The notes below the pieces were generated by a model, which worked only from the letters and a program-made list of their open reading frames with translations, did not search any database and was not told where the DNA came from. From Glandiceps talaboti (lineage: Eukaryota > Hemichordata > Enteropneusta > Spengelidae): a stretch of 40,000 nucleotides of DNA. Each line of letters starts with the position of its first letter. Positions within the stretch are counted from its first letter, which is position 1. Below are positions 1-10,366 of this stretch, piece by piece. The position numbers were made by a program, and so were the translations under genes. The DNA is taken from assembly GCF_964340395.1 (NCBI RefSeq), contig NC_135555.1:522501-562500 (forward strand), in the 5' to 3' direction.

Positions 1-1845
1 TGAAAACTTCAGTTTCCTTACTTTATGTTAATTAACATCTATTTTGTAGTTCTGTTCACAGCATAATGTCGAGAGTTAATTTCTTAATATGCCTACGCAG
101 GTAGAATATTATATTTTTAAATCATGGAAATAAAATACAAGTCAAGTTATGAGTTTCTACTCAATTAAAACTTGAATTCCAAACATCTAATCTATACATG
201 CATAATTCAAAGCAAATTTCTGGCACAAGGATATTAATTTGGAACAAAACTGTTCAACAATAATCTCTATTTTGTCTGTTTTGTGAGGTGGGTTCTTATA
301 CCAGTTTTGGGCACAGATGTAGCTGGATGTGACAGGGAGATTTGATTTTTAATGAATACAAATTTACTGAACGACCAAACAAAAAACACATTGTCACACC
401 ATACTGTTCCCTGAAAGTTTCCATTTTCAAAAGCAAACGTTATTTAAGAAATGACAAGAATTACTGCATAAATTCTTTGACTACCTGGTTCATATAAACT
501 CTCCACGCAATGACAAGTACAGATAGATTACATAAGCAGTAATGAATTGCAAACTGCAAGAATCCAGGGCATATTTTCATTCCTCATAATCATAATCATA
601 TTTTCATTTGTCCTGTTACAGTCTGAATATTCTTAACATTCTCTGCATAATGAATACAATCATAGAAATCATTCCATTCTGATGGTTTATATGAAAAACA
701 AAGTAAACTTTTCCCTTGTCACTAGAGAGCAGCATAATACAAGACTGATAGTAGAGTACAAACATTGGATATACATGGCGCCCTCAAGTACATATTAACA
801 AACTTTTGTTTTTATTGGTGGTAATAAAAATGTATTTCTTTCTTTTGTCATATAAATACCACAAGGAGCACCTAGTAATGTTGTCTCTGTTTCAAGGTAA
901 TGTGGACCATTTGAAACTATGATATCTCTAAATTACATGGCGAAAACAACCAAAGGACATACAAGTAGCACACAAATGGTTTCTGAAGGCTTATGTCCTT
1001 TCCTTGCAGTACAGTACACTACTATTCTGATCCTAATTACAGGGTTTTCAAACAGCACTCCTAGTGGTCAAACTACACAATCTTTTGTCTTTCTACTACA
1101 TGTAATTCGAATACAGGTTCCACAAAAGGGCTCAGTGATCAGTAAAGCCTTCTGTAGATGCCAGTCAGACTCTAGAAAGAGAAAGTCTGGGGTCTTGTGG
1201 CTGCTTCCATAACCATATTTAAACCATGCTTTCCCTTGTACAGAGTGGAAGCTTAGAAATTATGACAGGACTTAATGAGAACATATTCATTGACAACAGG
1301 TTTTCAAAACACGATTTAATTCATCACGTAAGAACAGTGTTAATGATATTAAGTGTAATACTAGTAATAGGGATAATGTTAAATTTTCATAAATTAGTTT
1401 TGAAATGACTACACAGCCTTTGTCTCTATTACTATAATACAAAATGGAGTCACATATCAATTTATATTCTACAATAGCAAGCATGTCTGTCCAGATATTT
1501 GATTCCATTCAATTTCAACAAAACAATGGAACAACTTAATGACTGATGTCATGTTTATTTTGCAGGAAATAAAGTGAAAATGACCAATACGTTAGAATAA
1601 ATCTATAATTATGAAAGTCTGTTTACTTGGAAATCAAATTAAAGTGATAATCAGAACATGTTCACATAATATATAAACAAAATTGAATGAGTAAGAAAAG
1701 GGGAACAAGACGTTTATCTTGTAGAATATTATCTTATAAAAAGTCTTTGAATTATTACAGAAGTTTTTGAATTATTACAAAATTTTAATTCAAGAAGGAT
1801 TTTATACTATCAATGTCTAATGGGTGACATCTACACTTCTAGACA
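1..1845. other. AT-rich non-coding stretch, no recognised gene
   Basis: No open frame here resembles a known protein. The stretch is AT-rich with scattered short open frames typical of chance. One possible small exon on the minus strand (1068-1171) is listed separately. The stretch may be downstream DNA of the minus-strand gene at 3774-4901, or part of a very long WDR59 intron. Confidence 0.5.
1068..1171 (-). other. Possible orphan terminal exon
   Basis: On the minus strand a strong pyrimidine-rich acceptor (ttctctttctag) is followed by 104 nt that stay open for 34 codons before TGA. The frame includes SDWHLQKALLIT and a cysteine-containing stretch, PFCGTCIRITC. I do not recognise it, and it does not match the expected next part of WDR59 beyond the dipeptide SD. 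It could be chance; the acceptor is the best argument for it. Confidence 0.15.
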
Positions 1846-2758
1846 GAAATACAATAGATACTGGCTAAACTGCTTTAGTCCATATTGAAATACAATAGAT
1901 ACTGGCTAAACTGCTTTAGTCCATATTGAAATACAATAGATACTGGCTAAACTGCTTTAGTCCATATTGAAATACAATAGATACTGGCTAAACTGCTTTA
2001 GCCCATATTGAAATACAATAGATACTGGCTAAACTGCTTTAGTCCATATTGAAATACAATAGATACTGGCTAAACTGCTTTAGTCCATATTGAAATACAA
2101 TAGATACTGGCTAAACTGCTTTAGTCCATATTGAAATACAATAGATACTGGCTAAACTGCTTTAGTCCATATTGAAATACAATAGATACTGGCTAAACTG
2201 CTTTAGTCCATATTGAAATACAATAGATACTGGCTAAACTGCTTTAGTCCATATTGAAATTATACAATAGATACTGGCTAAACTGCTTTAGTCCATATTG
2301 AAATACAATAGATACTGGCTAAACTGCTTTAGTCCATATTGAAATACAATAGATACTGGCTAAACTGCTTTAGTCCATATTGAAATACAATAGATACTGG
2401 CTAAACTGCTTTAGTCCATATTGAAATACAATAGATACTGGCTAAACTGCTTTAGTCCATATTGAAATTATACAATAGATACTGGCTAAACTGCTTTAGT
2501 CCATATTGAAATACAATAGATACTGGCTAAACTGCTTTAGCCCATATTGAAATACAATAGATACTGGCTAAACTGCTTTAGCCCATATTGAAATACAATA
2601 GATACTGGCTAAACTGCTTTAGCCCATATTGAAATACAATAGATACTGGCTAAACTGCTTTAGTCCATATTGAAATACACTAGATACTGGCTAAACTGCT
2701 TTAGTCCATATTGAAATACAACAGATATTGGATAAACTGCTTTAGTCCAAATTGAAAG
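1846..2758. repeat. Minisatellite, 41-bp unit, about 22 copies
   Basis: A tandem array of a 41-bp unit (it contains ATACTGGCTAAACTGCTTTA) repeated about 22 times, with nearly identical copies and a degenerate last one. Two units carry the same 3-bp insertion (AAATTATACAATAG, near 2256 and 2464) exactly 208 bp apart, which equals five units. A T-to-C variant (TAGCCCAT) marks other units near 2000 and 2540-2620. This points to recent expansion partly by multi-unit blocks. No ORF spans it. Confidence 0.97.
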
Positions 2759-3694
2759 TATAAGTAATATGTTACACATATAAAAGCTGATGTTGAACTC
2801 TATCAAATGAACATTGGTTATATCAAGTTTGTTAGACTCAAAAATAACATCGGTGTCTGAGTGACTCTGATTATCATAATATAAACAAGATCATATATTT
2901 TCTCTCATGGACTCTGGTTTTATATTTACAAATGAAAATGTCTACTCACAAAAGTCAAAAAAGATTTGTGGATATACTTCGAAAATTTTCACTGACATCC
3001 TGTCAGCATCGTCAAGGGTGTATTACAATGGGCTGTCATCACTGTAAGATTTGGTATTGTATACACTACACACTTTTTTAAAATAAAAATAGTAGAGTTT
3101 CCTTTTTGGAATCTATTTTCTTAAGTGACTACGTAGATTTCATCTGAATCACTCAGACATTATCAGTGTAATGACATTATGCCATTTGCCATGTTTTGGT
3201 CAGGTGACTACTACATAAAATGGAGTCAAGTATCAATTTCTATTCTACACCTTTAATCACTCATAAAAGACTGCCTACAATAAATCTTCAAGTCTAAGAC
3301 GAAAGCTGCTGAAAATGTCTTTGAATATAATCTTGACATATTTACTCAATAAAATGAAAAGTTACAGTTAACTTCAGTCTTTGTACAGAAATCAACATGT
3401 TTTTAGTTTTTAAAACTTAATACATATTGTTTCTCCATCGTAGACAGGTTTGACAAAATATACATGTACTAACACTACCAGCTAGATACTAAATACGTTC
3501 TTTATCATCACGTTTCCATGAAAACTGACAAATAGTCTTACTTCATAGATACAATAAAAAGATATAAATGCCACAATATATACATTCAGTCACTTTTCTG
3601 ACTATGAGACACATTCCTGTACAAATTTTACTTTATGCAATGTAAACACTTTTTAACACAGAAGTATGAATATAAATTACACATTAAGTTTTGA
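2759..3694. other. AT-rich stretch, probable 3' UTR or flank of the 375-codon gene
   Basis: No recognisable coding sequence. It lies immediately downstream, in transcript sense, of the minus-strand ORF ending at 3774, so at least part is likely 3' UTR. I did not find an unambiguous poly(A) signal close to the stop. Confidence 0.4.
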
Positions 3695-3812
3695 GATTTC
3701 TTCTGATCTGGACACTACCCAGACTTTGCATGTGGTGCCCTTGACTGCAGAGTGATTTCTTCTGATCTGGACACTACCCAGACTTTGCATGTGGTGCCCT
3801 TGACTGCATAGT
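3695..3812. repeat. 59-bp tandem duplication over the end of an ORF
   Basis: Two near-identical 59-bp copies (3695-3753 and 3754-3812), each containing GACACTACCCAGACTTTGCA. On the minus strand one copy encodes the last roughly twelve codons (…QSRAPHAKSG) and TAG stop of the gene at 3774-4901. The other, downstream in the transcript, is an untranslated ghost of the same C-terminus and stop. Confidence 0.95.
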
Positions 3813-4901
3813 ACTCATTAGTCTGCGTTGTTGACTAGCAATAGTTGGCTTCATATATGACAATTGTTTTCTCAATCTTTCCTTTTTGTCCTTGTTTGTA
3901 GGACTATGTTTAGCTGCACGGTTTGTGACCCTATATTGCATAGGTCCAGTAAATACAATGTGATTGGTCACTGGTAGGTTAGAGCATCTAAGCAGTCTAC
4001 GTGCTAACGGATTATTAACTTCATCCATCATTTTGAATAAATTTAGTAGGTAGGAGGCATTGTCAGGGTTGGGTTCTTCAGAAAAAAATGGTACACTACT
4101 TGCGCGGTCTTTCCAGTATGCTGATGAACAAGCACTACATCTATGACATTTACGATTGAAAGACATTGATAAAGCTGAACTTAATGGACGCATATCATCC
4201 TGCATTGCTTTATCTGTACTTTTCTGAAATGGAGACTGTATACTTGTACTTGGCATACCAATGGTGGGAAAAGACTGTGGTCTGCTAATTACACTTCGTG
4301 ACCTGCTACCATATGGGTCAGCAAAGACTGACTGACGTGTGGAAGGTCTGACTACTGCACTTTTAGCTCTGTCACCATAGTGTGGTTCAGATTTTGCATC
4401 TCTGCTAGTCCTATGTTGATAAGGTGATGCTGGTTCACTGGAATAAGATCGACTCCATCCTAGCCTTGACTCATGTTGTCTCGAATGATGTCCATCTCTG
4501 CTGAAAGCACTCTCTGTGGTTCTACCTGAGTGTAGCTTCTCAATAAATTCCATCAACTCCTCATCATCTTCATCAGAATCAAAATCCGGCAAATCACTTT
4601 CATCACTGCTATCATCTTCATAAGTCAAAGTCACTGTCTGTTCTCTGGGAGTTGGAGCACTTTTGATTCTAGGACTACTACTGGACTGTGTCATGTGACA
4701 ACATGCTCTCCCTGGACTTGTAGACACTTTCTGTTTGTCAATATCTTTCTTGGCATTATTAATTTGATAGTGTATAGACTTTAAATTCAACTGTTTTGTT
4801 TTTTCTAGTTCTGCAATCTTTTTTTGCAACTTCCAATCTTCATGATGGTTCAGTTTCAGAGCTTTTACTCCATGCATGCTGCTTAATGTGAAAGTGGTCA
4901 T
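3774..4901 (-). CDS. Uncharacterised, mostly disordered 375-residue protein
   Basis: A single uninterrupted reading frame, by far the longest non-repetitive ORF on this strand. The ATG at 4901 follows an in-frame TAA a few codons upstream, so the start is plausible; a possible 5' UTR acceptor (ctctgtag) lies just before it. The protein has a charged, probably coiled-coil segment at about residues 20-58, an acidic patch at 95-121 (SDEDDEELMEF), and a long Ser/Arg/Pro-rich low-complexity middle (125-245). A small cysteine cluster follows at 252-258 (CHRCSAC), then a more ordered-looking stretch at 280-330 (YLLNLFKMMDEVNNPLARRL), and a basic tail. There is no signal peptide or membrane segment. 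I do not recognise a family and assign no function. The terminal codons are duplicated in tandem. It may be a free-standing single-exon gene or one nested in the WDR59 intron, as it lies on the same strand. Confidence 0.75.
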   Translation of the reverse strand: MTTFTLSSMHGVKALKLNHHEDWKLQKKIAELEKTKQLNLKSIHYQINNAKKDIDKQKVSTSPGRACCHMTQSSSSPRIKSAPTPREQTVTLTYEDDSSDESDLPDFDSDEDDEELMEFIEKLHSGRTTESAFSRDGHHSRQHESRLGWSRSYSSEPASPYQHRTSRDAKSEPHYGDRAKSAVVRPSTRQSVFADPYGSRSRSVISRPQSFPTIGMPSTSIQSPFQKSTDKAMQDDMRPLSSALSMSFNRKCHRCSACSSAYWKDRASSVPFFSEEPNPDNASYLLNLFKMMDEVNNPLARRLLRCSNLPVTNHIVFTGPMQYRVTNRAAKHSPTNKDKKERLRKQLSYMKPTIASQQRRLMSTMQSRAPHAKSG

Positions 4902-7329
4902 CTTTGTGTTTCTACTTCCAAGTGTAAATTATGCTACAGAGTCATCCACAATGAGAGAGTGACAATTTAGTACTGAAGATTTGCAAACTTAGAAATCACA
5001 CCAGTTTTTACAGATAGACACGACTTTACAAACACTTGAATGCAGAACCAATGGTGAAAAAAAGTATTTTCATGTCTCGAAAAACTTTGAATCACTTGGC
5101 AAAGTAGACACACACATCCTTCAAAGTCAGACTTTACAAGTTTGTAGCTAGTACACTGAGCATCCCATAAATGGTTACAATGTAGAATACACATTGACTG
5201 CCCTATGTTAAACGCTGGAATCAGACACTCTCTTGTTGTTGCACACAGTGTATATTACAAGTGACTGACTTGCCTATCAATGATTACATACCACTGAAGT
5301 TCAAGTGCAGTCCAAATCTTTCATCACTTATTTGTCAATTATATGTGTTGCCATAGTGATGATGGAGTCTGTAGTTTTAAGTGCTACAACACAACACCTT
5401 AACACAAACAGATACACAGTCTTCCACAACTCGATAACTGCCTGATGCACAGTTGTACACAAATTGTTATCTTGTTTTTTTCACAGTACTTTGGCTTGAA
5501 ATAGTTTCCGTTGTAATATATAGTTCTCAAACTTGACAGACAGTAGGTGTTGTTAGGTCCACAACATTCATTCCACTTTTTTGGCCATGCAGAAATTGGT
5601 AGAGTTCCTCTTACAAATATCTTGACCAGCTCACACTGGTACAATTCCAATATGGATATAGAGGTTGTTCACAAATGACGATGTTTACAATGTCTACAAA
5701 TTAACTGCATGATAACAACAATCTAAATGATAACCCTGTACAAGCAGGCCAACACTCTATCATATGACGACTGCCAACTACTTCAAGTCAAAATCATACC
5801 TGATTTAAAGGTATGACAAAGTCCAAGTGCTGCTACATTTATCTCAAGAACCAATCATATTCACTGTGAAAGATTTCACTGATAAACATGGTCTCCACTC
5901 AGGCACTGGTCAACCATTTATACTGAGAGACTGTACAACATTACCAAACATAGATGGGTGGGTACAAATCATACAATGTTTTACACACACCAAACCTCTT
6001 GACTTCAATAACTTCTGATGAAATACAACAAGCAATCTTCATGTAGTAAACGTCACAACACAAGTAAAGATTATACCAATAGTTTACACACACATACACA
6101 CCAGAACACAGCAGGCCAATCACTTCAGTTGACATACATACCTACAACAATACAGTTAATTTTTATGTGCAAAGGCAATGTGTAGATAACAGCTAACTGT
6201 TAAAAGCAACTGTGTACACATGAATTAGTAAGTGACATGAGTCTTTCAGTCTCACACTAACAAACAGGACAAGAGAGTGGAGTTTACCTTTCAGTCTCTA
6301 CAAACAAACAGGACAACAGAGAGGAATTTACACAAATGATTGCTATACATAGTCACTATTTCAATGTGCCTTCAATTTCATTCTAATACTGACAAACACA
6401 ACAATGCAGCTTAACATAGTTTACACAAATGGTGGCACAATGACCATTATTACTAAAGTGTCTTCATTCAAAAAACTTCTCTCTTTTCGTAACACAGGAA
6501 AGTCAAAGACTCTGTGTAAGCTTTGAAGGTGTAAATACAGAAGTGCCTGAATGGTGTAGTATATTTGCATGTTTTTCATCCCAAACTTTTATAGGTACCA
6601 AGAATATTTATTTCCATTTATGTACCATACTTATTTACTCCAATTTCAGTCCTGGCAGTGATTTGATTGTGGTTGATCTGCACTTATCAGTTGAGGTCAG
6701 TGGGCATTGCATCAGTATCGGTTGTCCTGGTAACCAATGCATTAAATGCTTTGTAAAGTTCTAAGGGATAGTTAGTCATGTTGTTTTTCTTAATTCAAGG
6801 ATATCAAAATTTTAGGATTTATTGGTAGAGATGTAAACTGTGATATACAGGAGGTGATTTTTTTGACATTCCTTTGCTTTGTATAATTTGGAAGTGAGCC
6901 ATGTTATGTTAAGTAGACCCACATATGGGAAACGTTTTGTTTACAAGAATTTGTCTAGTTTTAGTGCAGGTATGAGGGAGAGAACTTCACTTTTTACAAA
7001 TTATGACACAAGTTATTAGTCCCTGACTGAAACAGCTATGAAAATGAATAAATGTGATTGACATTGGTACAAATGTTATGGCCATTGTTGTGACCTTATA
7101 AACACCCAATCAATACTCAAAGTACAATTACTGACATATCATAGTACTTCAAATATAGTTTATGACCTTTATGTGTTAACAATTGGTGGACAATAAGTAG
7201 TGTCTGACATGAAGGGTAATGAGGTACTAACACATAACTGTGTCACCTTTATATCTATGGCATGTTTGTTTGCTTGTTATCTGGACCAAGCTGACAGTAC
7301 TGGGTACAGCATATATCCCACCCTTGTCC
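4902..7329. other. No recognised gene
   Basis: AT-rich DNA with only short chance-like open frames on both strands. The first few hundred bases may hold the 5' UTR and promoter of the minus-strand gene ending at 4901. I searched here for a WDR59 exon carrying the expected DLDW motif and found none. Confidence 0.45.
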
Positions 7330-8168
7330 ATACAGTCTTGCCATATTCAACGCTTGGAGGACCATCAGAAAGGGGAGGGGGTACAAATCCTGACCCCCAG
7401 CCCATCCAGTCTATCCAACCCTGGAAAGACCATCACCAATGGGGGAGGGTACAAATCCCCAACCCCAGCCCATCAAGTCTGCTCACACCCAACCCTTGGC
7501 ATGAAAACACAGATTGGGGGTGTGGGGTACATAAATCCCCCATCCCAGCCCATCCAATCTCTACCCATCCCATCCTAGGTGTGGGGTACATAAATCCCCC
7601 ATCCCAGCCCATCCAATCTCTACCCATCCCATCCTAGGTGTGGGGTACATAAATCCCCCATCCCAGCCCATCCAATCTCTACCCATCCCACCCTAGGTGT
7701 GGGGTACATAAATCCCCCATCCCAGCCCATCCAATCTCTACCCATCCCATCCTAGGTGTGGGGTACATAAATCCCCTATCCCAGCCCATCCAATCTCTAC
7801 CCATCCCACCCTAGGTGTGGGGTACATAAATCCCCCATCCCAGCCCATCCAATCTCTACCCATCCCACCCTAGGTGTGGGGTACATAAATCCCCCATCCC
7901 AGCCCATCCAATCTCTACCCATCCCATCCTAGGTGTGGGGTACATAAATCCCCCATCCCAGCCCATCCAATCTCTACCCATCCCATCCTAGGTGTGGGGT
8001 ACATAAATCCCCCATCCCAGCCCATCCAATCTCTACCCATCCCATCCTAGGTGTGGGGTACATAAATCCCCTATCCCAGCCCATCCAATCTCTACCCATC
8101 CCATCCCAGGTGTGGGGTACATAAATCCCCCATCCCAGCCCATCCAATCTCTACCCATCCCACCCTAA
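7330..8168. repeat. Minisatellite, 59-bp unit, about 11 copies plus a degenerate flank
   Basis: From 7522 to 8168 a 59-bp unit (GTGGGGTACATAAATCCCCC … CATCCTAGG) repeats about 11 times. Bases 7330-7521 hold diverged relatives of the same unit (CCCAGCCCATCCAGTC, GGTACAAATCCCCAACCCC). Units differ at a few positions (CATCC/CACCC before TAGG; CCCCC/CCCCT before ATCCC). The CCCCTATCCC variant recurs 295 bp apart, exactly five units. The array is C-rich on the plus strand, unlike its surroundings. Open frames across it are products of the repeat. Confidence 0.96.
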
Positions 8169-8321
8169 GCAGGCCAGACAGAATGGTGCTGTAGACAGAA
8201 TTAATACCCCATCAGATCAGATCATGAAACCATACACAGTTGGTCGTGGTACAAGAACTTATTACTATACACAGTTATCTTGTTAGTATCATCCCTTCAG
8301 CGTTTTGATTTTCTAGAAGGC

Positions 8322-8434
8322 GTTATACTACTTAGCAGCACCAGCATACCAACTTTAATGGTGGGATATCAGTAATAGTTATACTACTTAGCAGCACCAG
8401 CATACCCACTTTAATGGTGGGATATCAGTAATAG
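8322..8434. repeat. 56-bp tandem duplication
   Basis: Two copies in direct tandem (8322-8377, 8378-about 8434) of a unit starting GTTATACTACTTAGCAGCAC and ending GGGATATCAGTAATA, differing at a single base (accaac/acccac). A recent local duplication in non-coding DNA. Confidence 0.93.
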
Positions 8435-8435
8435 T

Positions 8436-8968
8436 ATTCCAATTGTATCAGGTATATTTGTATCTAATCATTCTTATGTAATTTCAAAGTTATGACTTGC
8501 TACTTTTATCCTTTTTTTTCTGGGGAACACAATTAGCACTATCAAATTTGAAGAGTAATATTAAAACATACTCCATCTATATCAGCTGATAAACAATGGA
8601 TGGCTTAGTGTGATATGTAATTTATAATGATGTACTTTTGTGATGTACTTTTTGCAACTTTGAATACAATCTCAGCTGAATGATATTAATATTGTATCTA
8701 ATCACAAGTTCTACAACTTATTTGTTTTTGACAGTTGTTATTGGCATTTAATACCTAGACCATCTGATTATGTCTCCCTGTATTAACATTGACAATTTAA
8801 CTATCAAAGATTAAGATAATGCAATTGATTTTGGAATTTCATCAAAATCAGCTTAAGATAAAACAAATCTGTAGAGTTCAGTGCAGATACCAACTTAAAC
8901 TTGTAAGTTGGGTAGGTTGGGTTTCTTGTGGGTTTTTTGAACAAATTTACTGTGATTTTCATAAGCAA
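8436..8968. other. AT-rich non-coding stretch before the retrotransposon fragment
   Basis: No gene recognised. The open frame of the retroelement formally extends back to 8819, but residues before about 8969 do not look like the element and are probably flanking DNA read by chance. Confidence 0.4.
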
Positions 8969-9592
8969 GATGCATTTAAATATTTAGGTATTTGGTTCGA
9001 CCCGTTACTATCCTGGGAATCGCACGTTAACAAAACTATAACCAAAATATCACAGAGACTAGGAATAATACGTCGTATCAGAAATTGTCTTCCGCAGCAA
9101 ACAGCGAAAATGCTGATCGAATCAATGATACTACCAGTCTTTGACTACGGTGACGTAGTCTGGTCAAATTGTAATTCTACTTTATTATGTAAACTTGAAC
9201 GTCTTTTAAACAGGGCGGGCAAAACTATTATTAGGTGTCCAATCAGAACGTCATCAACTAAAGTTAGGCAGACATTAGGATGGCCTTCTCTCGTTGAGAG
9301 ACAGCAATTCCATTTAAGTACGATGGCCTACAATTGTTACCACGGCAATGTCCCCACATATCTACTTAACTGTTTTACCCCTCTTTCAGCCGTCCATAGT
9401 CATAACACAAGGCTTAGCAAAGCAAATGGTGTTTTCATTGCTCCAGCAAAAAATAACTATGCCCTACGAAAGTTCACTCACAGGGGTGGAAATACCTGGA
9501 ACTCCCTACCAGACAACTTGAAAACAGCTGAAAACACTAGTATATTTAAAAGGCTATACAAAACCCACTACTTGGACGCTCAGCCCAAGTAG
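8969..9592 (+). pseudogene. Reverse-transcriptase C-terminal fragment (non-LTR ORF2)
   Basis: The reading frame stays open for about 207 codons. It begins with the standard post-catalytic segment of non-LTR reverse transcriptases (KYLGIWFDPLLSWESHV), followed by LIESMILPVFDYGDVVWS and the C-terminal RGGNTWNSLPDNLK motif, and stops at 9592. The catalytic core with its YADD-type motif is missing, so it cannot be active. The lack of frameshifts suggests a fairly young copy. The exact clade needs a protein search; CR1/L2-like is the best fit by motif. Confidence 0.88.
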
Positions 9593-9955
9593 CCAGGTGC
9601 TAAAACGTCACCTGGTTTTTCAGCCAGGTACAAGAAGAGTTATCACCAATTGTCTTAGTTTCAGCTGTTTCTGTCCCCTTGTTCAGTCATGTAACTTTGT
9701 ATTCATTGCAGCCGTATGCGAATTCTTTGTCACTGCTGTTGTGTGTTAGTTCACAATTCGCTCATCGAGTTTTTTTTTTTCTTTCTCGCATTAATTTATT
9801 GTGCAGTGTTTTGCTTTCGTTCTGTCTGAGCATGTGTGTATGATTTTTTTTTGTCCAGTGTGAGGGCCTCAACGGAAAGAAGTGTTTCACTTACTTTTGT
9901 ACTGTAATACTTACTTGAGCTACCCTGAATAAACATATTTTATTTAAGATATCAA
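8969..9955 (+). mobile_element. 5'-truncated non-LTR retrotransposon (CR1/L2-like group)
   Basis: The insert starts within the C-terminal part of a reverse-transcriptase polyprotein and runs through its stop at 9592 into a 3' UTR that ends near an AATAAA-containing, T-rich end around 9930-9955. Truncation from the 5' side is the usual outcome of target-primed reverse transcription. No target duplication could be identified with confidence. It lies antisense to WDR59, in the large intron or downstream. Confidence 0.85.
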
Positions 9956-10366
9956 ATAGAGAGTGAAATCTTGCATGATTACATAACACAATGATTGCAA
10001 AATCTTGACATTACAATGTTACAACTTCTCTCTCCTACACCCTGAGGTACTAGTTGTGTATCTCCATCGGTAATCACATTAATTTATTCACCTATTTAAA
10101 TCTAACCAACAAAATTGCATTCAATTAGATACATATCTAACTCCAAAAACTCCCAACAAATCAAATGAATGGTATTTTTAATAGTGACATGTCTAAGTGT
10201 AAAATTCTATTTCAGGTAACATGAATTTAAAGATTAACTTTCAAATGACATCAAAATGAACATATATTTGCCCTAGGAAAATTAGGAGACTCCAGCTGGA
10301 ATCTAAAATGCAAGGTCAAAACAGCAGCAGTGACTACAACAGTAACTACAGCAAAGCAGTAGCTTT
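9956..10366. other. Non-coding spacer
   Basis: AT-rich DNA between the retroelement end and the 30-bp array. No gene or motif recognised. Confidence 0.4.

Noticed and set aside
5827-6135. Short ORFs on both strands between 5.4 and 6.8 kb
   Set aside because: Chance-length frames without splice signals, composition or similarity supporting coding.
7081-7200. Possible WDR59 exon 5 (minus strand reads LSIDWV here)
   Set aside because: No acceptor at the required position, an early in-frame stop, and residues after the W do not fit WDR59.
8990-9010. tRNA B-box-like GGTTCGACCC
   Set aside because: Lies inside the reverse-transcriptase reading frame (WFDP), with no A-box or cloverleaf around it.
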